Source of the DNA: Hermatobates lingyangjiaoensis
Taxonomy: Eukaryota; Arthropoda; Insecta; Hemiptera; Hermatobatidae
Assembly: GCA_026182355.1 (NCBI GenBank)
Contig: JAPFBL010000070.1
Coordinates: 1,759,501-1,823,500, forward strand
Reading direction: 5' to 3'
DNA length: 64,000 nt
Each line of letters starts with the position of its first letter. The first letter of the stretch is position 1. Positions 41,407-51,163 of this stretch are shown here, piece after piece. The translations under genes and the position numbers were made by a program. The notes beneath the pieces are model-generated. The model was not told the DNA's origin. It saw only the letters and a program-made list of their open reading frames with translations, and made no database searches.

Positions 41407-44400
41407 CAAGATTTCACATAAACACGTGAAATAACAATCAATAATCAAACGACAATATAAAAGGGAAAAAAAACTAAGATTTTTCAACTGTAACAGGGGT
41501 TGGGTTTTTGACTCTGAGGAAGACCGCTTTTGTTACAGTTGAAAGATCTTCGTCTTTTTCCTCTTTTCATATTGTGGTTTGATCATATATATATATATAT
41601 ACATATATTCTATATTTGTTATTGAGGGCTAGGTCAAATAAAAGAAAATAAACTCCTTTTATCTCTTTTATTTGACCCAGCCCTCAATAACAAAACATAG
41701 AATAGAATAGAAGAGGTAAATAACAATTTTTGAGTTTATATATATATATTTATATATATAACAGATTCAATAATATATCGACCGTTTGATAGAATAGGTG
41801 TGTTCTCTAATCCGGGTTCGGTCAATTTTTTATCCTGGAAAATTGACCGAACCCCGATTAGAGAACACACGTATATATATTTATATATATAGGTTTCGAC
41901 CGTGAAATAGAAACAAAATAAAAGTTTATCAAGATTCGATCAGTTTTTCAATAAATTTTTCTTAAACCGGTTTACCACTTTATGTAAATGACAGTATTTT
42001 TATAGAGAAATGGAAAAAGTGGTAAACCGATTTAAGCAAAATGTATTGCGCATTAAAATCAAGGTTACAGTTTGGTGAATCAATAATATCAATAAGACTA
42101 TTAGAAATTGTAATGAAAAGGCAATGAAAAATTAGCAGATATTATTGTTAGAAACTATATAGATACAATGACCAAGCTCAAAGAAAATACATTTATGAAA
42201 TCTTAATATAATTTAGAAAAGAAGTTATGTAACCTAAAAGTGACTGAGTCCTGATAAACAATTTTATATATATATATATATAAGTATATATTTGTAAATT
42301 TTAGTAGCAGTCCTTCCTGTATACCTACATACATTGTTAAAAATTAGACCATATTTAGCTTAAACTTGCTTTTTCATAACTTTCTCGAGTTTCCAGAATA
42401 ACGATCTTGTTACTGCATCCACAGAATATAGTAAGTTACCAGTGGACATGCTAAATGAACACATGTTTCTGCTGTCTTTAGCCATTATCAAGAATTGAAT
42501 GCATTTTGAAGTTTAAAGGTTATATAAGAAAGGTGGAATGTGTTGCTTTAATCCTCCCCAACCCCAGCAACACATTCCACCTTTCTTATATAAGCTTTAA
42601 ACTTCAAAATTCATTCATTTCTTGATAATGGCTATAGACAGCAGAAACATGTGTTCATTTAGCATGTCCATTGGTAACTTACTATATTCTGTGGATGCAG
42701 TAACAAGATCGTTATTTCGGAAGCTCGAAAAAGTTATGAAAAAGCAAGTTACAGCTAAATATGGTCTAATTTTTAACAATATATATATATATATATAAAT
42801 TGGTATAAATAGGCAGCAGATCTTCTTTTAAACAAGTATCATTAAAATTAACCGCAGTCTCGGCATTCACGATCTTAAGACTGAGAGATTCGATCCTACT
42901 ATACTAACCTCCTGCTAACAGGGTTCAACTGGAAAAGGAGTTGGCCAAGTGACATGTTAAATTAAAATCGATGACTCATGCTTAGTCATTGCTATAAATA
43001 GATTAAAAGGATAGTACAGGTTAAAATAAAGAGAAGGTTAAAGGTCAATAATGAACAAGAAACAAGCGGTTAGAATAAAAGAGTTGAAAGTCCAAGAAAT
43101 TCAAGAAAGGCCAAGTGACATGTTAAATTAAAATCGATGACTCATGCTTAGTCATTGCTATAAATAGATTAAAATCGATGACTCATGCTTAGTCATTGCT
43201 ATAAATAGATTAAAAGGATAGTACAGGTTAATATAAAGAGAAGGTTAAAGGTCAATAATGAACAAGAAACAAGCGGTTAGAATAAAAGAGTTGAAAGGTC
43301 AACGGTATAACTGGACTAATAGAGAAAAAATAGATTAAGAAAATAAATAATAATAATAATAATAATAATGTTAATAATAATTAATAATAATAATAATTAA
43401 GATTAATAGTAAACTAGAAAAGATATATTAAATAACGAGTTGAAAGAGAGTAAGAATTAATAGGAAAGGTATAGTTAGTTAGAAAAAGAAAGAAAAGTTT
43501 ATAGTTAGTTAGTTATAAAGAAAAGAATAATAATAATAAATATAAGAAAAGAAAACGTATTGAGTGCGCAAGCTTTCGACATCACAGATGTCATCGACGG
43601 GCGAAGTTGTTCCTAGGAGATCCAGGACGCAAAAGGCATAGGGAAGGGAAAGCAGGCAAGTAGTGGGGGTAAGAGGAGTGGGGGAGCCCAACTGGAGAAC
43701 AGCTGCAGATCACCTGATGCCGGAGGCCGACTCGCGCCGAGCAGCCTCGGGAATACCGACCGCAGGCCGAGCGCCCGCCCTCACACCACTCTCCGGTCCA
43801 CCAGCCCGAGTCACCAGATCAACTGAGCCACTATTATCAGCAGCACTATGTGGCGCTACACTCAGTCCGGTATCCCGCTGCACTTCACCGCTTACTACCA
43901 TACTCCTCATGCTGGGAATGACGAACATGTCTACCATCTGGCAGTTAAGGGAAGGCTTCTTAGACCTAATGTAGAGCGCTTCCAGGATTTTCAGGCGGTT
44001 AGGGTCACTTTGCAGTTGAAGGACTTTGGTTCCTTCGACTAACTTCTCCCTAGTGAGACGAGTACCATGGACTTCTTGTTCATGCTGTTGTCCATCCAGC
44101 AGACAGATGTAGGTAAGACGCTCGAGAGCTTCGTGTTTGTCATGCGATGTATGTAGAAGGCAGGGCTGCACAGTTCTGAATTACAACATATTCATACACG
44201 AGATGACTTTTCTGGAGCTCTGGTGACACACTGGGGGCTGTTCTTATAGAACAACATTACTGGTCTTACTGTTCTTATAGAATATTGTTAATTTAAGCTT
44301 ATCCTCTCCGTCGAAGTTGAAACGTGCTTAGAGACGATATTTCGCAACGCTTGTTCATCTTGCTTGTATGCTGCTCATGTATGCCCTGTAACCCAAGCGT

Positions 44401-46210
44401 ATTACTTGATGCTCTTCTCTGAGGCATCTTTGTTCTCTGTAGTGCCATACCACTTCTCAAGGCATTGATTGATAGTTTTCTCTCACATGATTATTGGAAT
44501 AACCATTCTTGACCAGGACCTGGGTTGCTCTTTCCAACTCCGAGTGGACATCCGACCATTCACTCGTTTCTTGTTCATTATTGACCTTTAACCTGTCTCT
44601 ATTGATAACCTGTACTATCCTTTTAATTCTGTTGATAGCAATGACTAAGCATGAGTCATCGATTTTAATTTAACATGTCACTTGGCCAACTCCTTTTCCA
44701 GTTGAACCCTGTTAGCAGGAGGTTAGTTCGTAGGATCGAATCTCTCAGTCTTAAGATCGTGAATGCCGAGACTGCGGTTAATTTTAATGATATATATAAA
44801 TGCATACTTATAGAGACAAAAAATTAGTATTTTATATTGTCATGTTATCAAAATGTCAATACCTAGTAATAATTCTTGAAAACATAGATGTTGTACACTT
44901 GCTAATGTGGAAATAGTGCACTGCACATTATGGAATAATATTTGTTATTTTATTTAATATCCCCAAGTTACCCTATTAGTGTTTTAAAACTTAACTTTTA
45001 GCCACCATTCAAACAAATTTCAAAATTTACCGAAGAAATCATTTCATTTCTCCAAATTGTTTTGCTATAACATTTAACGAGATAAAAACTCTCTCTTAAA
45101 TTGAATGATTTCTCAAACTTATTCAAATTTTCAAAGCCTCTTTAAAGTTTTGTTTTCGTAAAATTAAGCCACTTTCCACATTGTCGTTGGTTAAGTATAA
45201 AATCCAGCCCGTCTGTTGTGGCTCTCAAAACTTGCTGAATAGCATTCGATTTATAACGTTTTCTCTCATCCAAGCTTACACAAAGTATGAATAATTTCAT
45301 TATTAATAATAGATTAAATATCTAAAACATATTTTTTTAATGAAACTATTTAATAACAAACCTAGCTCAACTATAAATACGATCAATATTCCTTCAACCA
45401 ATCAAATAAAACCATGTTCAAAAAATTTGAACATACCGTTTGTTTATATTTTGATTTGGTTTTATTAATGTATACACGAGGTTGCTAGATTCCCATAATT
45501 TGTGATATTCAATATAATTTATAATTACTATATAATGGCTATACGGACTCATTATTAAAATTAACTAATTATCTAAATTAAATGACGCCAAAAAAAATGA
45601 CATTGCTATTCATTCAACAATCGTTTTTATTGCATTGATAAAATCTGGATGGAAAACTAATTAAATAAACGTTTTTCTTTTAGAAAAAGACATGTCAAAA
45701 CTTTGAAATATTTTTGTGATTTTAACAGTATAACTGTATAAAATGAGTCAAAAATAAAACACCTGGAGTGTCCTAAACTCAACTTTACTATAAGTAAATA
45801 TAAAATCATACTTCTTGGGTATATAATATATAATGTTCTATTTAGGCATCATATCAATGTCTAAATTGGAGATGTTTATTAGTCCAGCGGTCCAGACGAA
45901 GACCGCTTGTTGCGGTTGAAAGATCTTGGTCTTATTTTCCCACTTGTGGTTTGATAATTGATTGTTATTTCACGTGTTTATGTAAAATCCTATATATATA
46001 TATATATATATCAGTTCAAAAAAAAGAAAGCAACCACAGAGAAAGAGACACACTTACAAACTCAAATTTTCTCCTGAAGACGGATCATCCGAAAATTTGA
46101 GTTTGTAAGTGTGTCTCTTTCTCTGTGTGTTGCTTTTCTTTAATATTTTAAACTAATTTGCGTCCTTTTTTAGTTTGGAGTATTTATTTTTTTGAGTTTT
46201 GAGTATATAT

Positions 46211-46246
<36 letters not shown>

Positions 46247-46792
46247 CAAACCAATTTGTTCGTTTCTACAGTTAATTTATGTGATATCCTTATTTTAAAA
46301 TAATATAATTTATATAATTTATATATATATATATATATTAGGTGTGTTACTCTAATCGTTGAAACCATATACGAGAAGTTTGAAGGTTTTTTATCATGAA
46401 ATTAAATTGACGCGTAACCTGATGGGGTAGAGTGGCACATCCGGCCTGCGCCGCTACCTGCAAGGGTTCTGGCTGCCTGATGCGATATATTTTGAAGCTG
46501 TTTAGCTTAATAATTATTGAATCGTTTATATATATATATATATATACACTTTTTTGATGAAAATACGATCCGAAATGGACAAATACACTTCAATGTACAT
46601 AAAGAAACGTAGAGAAATTAAAAACACACACTTACAGTCTCTAATTTTCGGTTGAACCGTCTTCAGGAGAGATAAGAAAGGGAAACCAAGAAAGGGAAAG
46701 TTGGTTTCCCTTTCTTATCTCTCCTGAAGACGGTTCAACCGAAAATTAGAGACTGTAAGTGTGTGTTTTTAATTTCTCTACGTTTCTTTATG

Positions 46793-46825
<33 letters not shown>

Positions 46826-49800
46826 TCAGATTAAAAGAAACGGTCCAGCGAACTTTTTAAAATAAAATAAATTCAAAACGAAGGAAACACACAGAAAGAC
46901 ACAGACATAACTCACATCGATATTTCGACCATCGTCGTCATCAGGAGGTGTGAAGATTGAAGAGCGAAGAGTCCCGCAGTACCGCCCTGTCTTTCTGCGG
47001 GACTCTTCGCTCTTCGCTCTTCACACCTCCTGATGAGGACGATGGTCGAAATATCGATGTGAGTTATGTCTGTGTCTTTCTGTGTGTTTCCTTCGTTTTG
47101 AATTTCTTTTATTTTATATATATATATATATATATAATATATATATATCTCATGTCTTTGAAAAACATAATCGCTGAGTCAAAATATTGATTTCATGAAA
47201 TAAAGTGATTATTTATAGCAATGCTTATGGTTTCCAAACTACAGTAGAAAATCAGAAAAAAAGGCGAAAGGCGAAGAAATCAGTTGAGACTTGACTCTGA
47301 TGAATACTACTTAATAGGGTTGAATGATCATAGTCTTTATTCTGATTTTACAATGGTTTTGGACAGATTATTTTTATTTCACGTGTTTATTTTGAAATTT
47401 TGTTATAGTTACCATATATCTTATTTTTATATGCGAGTTGATGTTTTAAAAACACTTATATTTATTCATTAAGTATTAAATGTGTGTGGATAGAGAAATT
47501 GTACTTTAAGAAAGTTTTACAGATTTGTTTCCTTCATTTCCATTAGATTATATTATGTCTTGTATATCATTATGATGCTTTTGTGTATATTTGAAGTTTG
47601 AAGAAGACTGTGTGGCTGTTTGCAGGTGGCCGAGTGCCACTTGGAAGGAAGGGAGTGCGTCATGGTAACTAGTGGTGCTGTGGCTTTTGGCAAACAGAAA
47701 CTGGCCCAGGAATTACTCATGTCGCTCAGCATGAGGGAAACCCTTTCTCCTAAGGACAAGGGCAAATCAGTCAGTTCAAACCCACCATCTTTTATACACA
47801 ATATATCTCTTGTAGATTATTCATTATGTTTGATTTAGTATTCAATACAATTGTGATTCAATGATATTATATTTAAATATGTTTTTCTTAATTAATCTTT
47901 ATAATTAATATTTTTATTTTTTTTATCTGCATATCTCACAAAAAGATTATATCTATTCAATTTACATTAATCTTGAAACTAATATAATAAATTTTAGTCC
48001 TATAAATTAATGATCTAATTATTACAATAAACTTAAATTAATATCATAAATCATAGTCTCAAAAATTTATGATCTAATAAATAGTTTTTAAATAAAACCG
48101 GGAGTAAATAGTTATATAAAAAAAATTAAATTAAATATATTATATTTTGATTAATCTTTAAAATTAATATCTTAATTTGTTGTTATCTGCATATCTCACA
48201 AACAAATTACATCCATTCAATTTACATTAATCTTAGAATTAATACAATAAATCTTAGTCTCATAAATTTATGATCTAATAATTATTTTTAAATAAAAAAT
48301 GGAGTAATTTAATGGAGTATTATTAAAAATAAATTAAAAATTTAACAGCAGAATATAAATTTGAAAAGTCTACCATATAGTTTATTAAAAATGGATGTTA
48401 TTCTTTATCATCGCAGATTTCCCTTATAGCAGAACACCTAAGGTTTTCGTTTCTTTTATGATGCATTCAAACATGAAGAGAATGTAGCATTCGGATAATA
48501 TATATGATCTCAAGTACACATAACATACTTTATATATAAATATATAGTTCACCCAGGAAAGCGAAAAACAGATAAAAACGCACAAAAAAAAGACTTACAA
48601 CGATATTTTCATATTTGTCGTCATTGAGCAGAAGTAGTCCCTTTGAGTAGCTGAAGCTAACTGAGATATATATATATTATATATACTACTATATAGTAAA
48701 CTTTTTTCGTTGGAAATACGATCCAAAACGGACAAAATAGTTCAATATAAACAAAGAAACATAGAGAAATCAGAAGAACACACTTACAGTCTCTAATTTT
48801 CGGTTTGAACCGTCTTCAGGAGAGATAAGAGAGGGAAACCAAGCGCACTGGATCAGAGACGGTTGGAGACCAACAGTGTTGCCGCATGCGCGCCCGTTCA
48901 CAGAAAATAAGGTAGACAGGAATCAATTTATAATTAATTTATAATTTATAATTACATTAAATTAATGGAATATGAAAACACCTCTTTTGAATACTTCAGT
49001 CAGTACTTTTGTTTATGTATCAATTTCCCTTATTTTTTCAATTTTTTCTTTTTTATATATTTATTGTTTTCATATTTCATAATTTAATGTAATTATAAAT
49101 TATAAATTAATTATAAATTGATTCCTGTCTACCTTATTTTCTGTGAACGGGCGCGCATGCGGCAACACTGTTGGTCTCCAACCGTCTATGATCCAGTGCG
49201 CTTGGTTTCCCTCTCTTATCTCTCCTGAAGACGGTTCAAACCGAAAATTAGAGACTGTAAGTGTGTTCTTCTGATTCTCTATGTTTCTTTGTTTATATTG
49301 AACTATATATATATATATATATATATATATTGATAAAAGTATCGACCGTGGAATAAAAACAAAACTATCGTTTATCAAGACTCGGTCAGTTCTTCAGATT
49401 CAAATTAAACTCTCATTGCCAACGTTTCAGTCTTTATTTAAAACAGTTCATAGGCAGAAGTATAAATTTTGAAACAGAAAAACTAAGTATTACATTACAA
49501 ATTATTTTACAAAGAAAAAAATTTATAATGGAACAGTGAAGTGTTACCTGTTCATTCAGACTACAGTTGTTAAAATCCACATACTATTTTTCTTTGTAAA
49601 ATAATTTGTAATGTAATACTTAGTTTTTCTGTTTCAAAATTTATACTTCTGCCTTTGAAAAAGGTTTTAAATAAAGACCGAAACGTTGGCAATGAGAGTT
49701 TAATTTGAATCTGAAGAACTGATCGAGTCCCGATAAACTATAGTTTTGTTTCTATTCCACGGTTGATACTTTTATCAATATTTATGTAATTTGAGAAAAT

Positions 49801-51110
49801 AAATATGGGATTATATATATATATATATTTTGGAGACGGTCTCCAACCATCTCTGAACCAGTGCGCTTGGTTTCCCTCTCTTATCTCTCCTGAAGACGGG
49901 TCAATCCGAAAATTAGAGACTGTAAGTGTGTTCTTTTGATTTCTCTTGAAACCTTACATTGTGTTCTACACTCGCAGCACTGATTTAAATCAAATTCCCT
50001 AATTTTCTGATTGCTTTTTGACAGGATATGTGGCTGGAGCCGAGAGCAGCTGCAGCTGTGGGTCAGTCAGGTCTTATGTCTCTCTACGACGCAATGTTTG
50101 CCCAGTATGGAGTCAAAATTGCTCAGGTACTAGAAACAATTAGAATTTGTCTGTTTAAATGTAGTCAGTATAATGTAATACCTGAGATTCAGAGAAATAT
50201 AACGCAAGAGTGATGTGAAATGATTTAAACAGTTTTCAACTGTTCTCTATAAATCTACAAGTTTAAAACGAGGAATCCCCTTGGTTCTAATCAGCTACCT
50301 AAACTTGTTTAACTTACGCCACTCAAGTCTCTTCTCTTTACTCAGTCCAGCTTCCAATTCAGTCATTAATTGTTTACTAATTATTCCTTGCCCTAAATTT
50401 AAACCAAACTTTTGTCTGTCATACCTAAATAACTCACCCAAACAATTAATAACCTAACAATTTCCGCACTTCCTCCTCTTGATAATTTCATTTACTTCAA
50501 GATGTTTGTTTGTCAATTAGAAATTTTTTATTTCATGCAGTAAGTAATTAATTTAATTTAGTCGTTATAGCAATTTATCTTCTTACAATTAATATAGTAT
50601 ATAACGAAAAAAATAATGAATGGTTTTATCTATGTATGTATCAAAAACTATTAAAGTTATTGAGTGGTAACTCGTAAATTTTTGCCTGAATGTTTATATT
50701 GAGCACAGTAAAAACAACTTTCTACAGAAGTAGGAGTACGATTATAAATTGCTACCGAATAACTAGATATATAAACTCTAACGTAGTGCAATCACTTATT
50801 ATGTGGTATTTACTGATTGTAGGGTAAAACGTTAATGAAAAGGTCTCCACATATAAAAATTTAATGGTATAAACAACACGTTTCGAACACGTAGTGTTCT
50901 TCCTCAGGCATTAACTAAGCGTGCGTGTCGGTGGTACAACTCACGGTTGTACCACCGACGGACACGGTGTACCACCACACCTACGTATTCGAAACGCGTT
51001 GTTTATACCATTAAAATTTTACATGTGGAGACTATTTCATTAACTTTTTACCCTAAAATGAGATATATAAACTCCTATAGACGCTCACGTGCTGATACAA
51101 ACACATCTGA

Positions 51111-51163
<53 letters not shown>

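Larger units (their letters stand above)
42847..44786. mobile_element. Penelope-like remnant between ~220-bp inverted arms
   Basis: The left arm (42847-43080) is complementary to 44565-44786, starting AATTAACCGCAGTCTCGGC. The left side was expanded by a direct duplication of about 155 bp (42948-43100 and 43110-43300). The interior has a TAA/TAATAA low-complexity tract (43340-43400), a hammerhead-like relic, and minus-strand coding for the PLE C-terminus. The leading CAGCAGAT and GGCATTCACGAT blocks resemble family G, so the two are related lineages. Confidence 0.75.
27406..47625 (+). other. P5CS intron 2 (20.2 kb)
   Basis: The intron runs from GTCTG to TTTGCAG. It holds most of the Penelope-like fragments and inverted-repeat units in the window, a second CAGTGG-ended transposon, and the P-loop exon-like segment. 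Unlisted stretches (27406-28198, 29164-30698, 31075-31590, 32895-34178, 35093-36575, 36788-37140, 37370-39453, 44800-45889) are AT-rich, without a gene I can support. Confidence 0.85.

Noticed and set aside
43663..44042. Plus-strand open segments of 103 and 64 codons
   Set aside because: Antisense shadows of the minus-strand PLE C-terminal fragment in a GC-richer region.
39586..49330. CRISPR-like array from the regularly recurring repeats
   Set aside because: The repeats are inverted, vary in length, belong to several families and are joined by TA tracts in a eukaryotic intron. There are no equal-length spacers.
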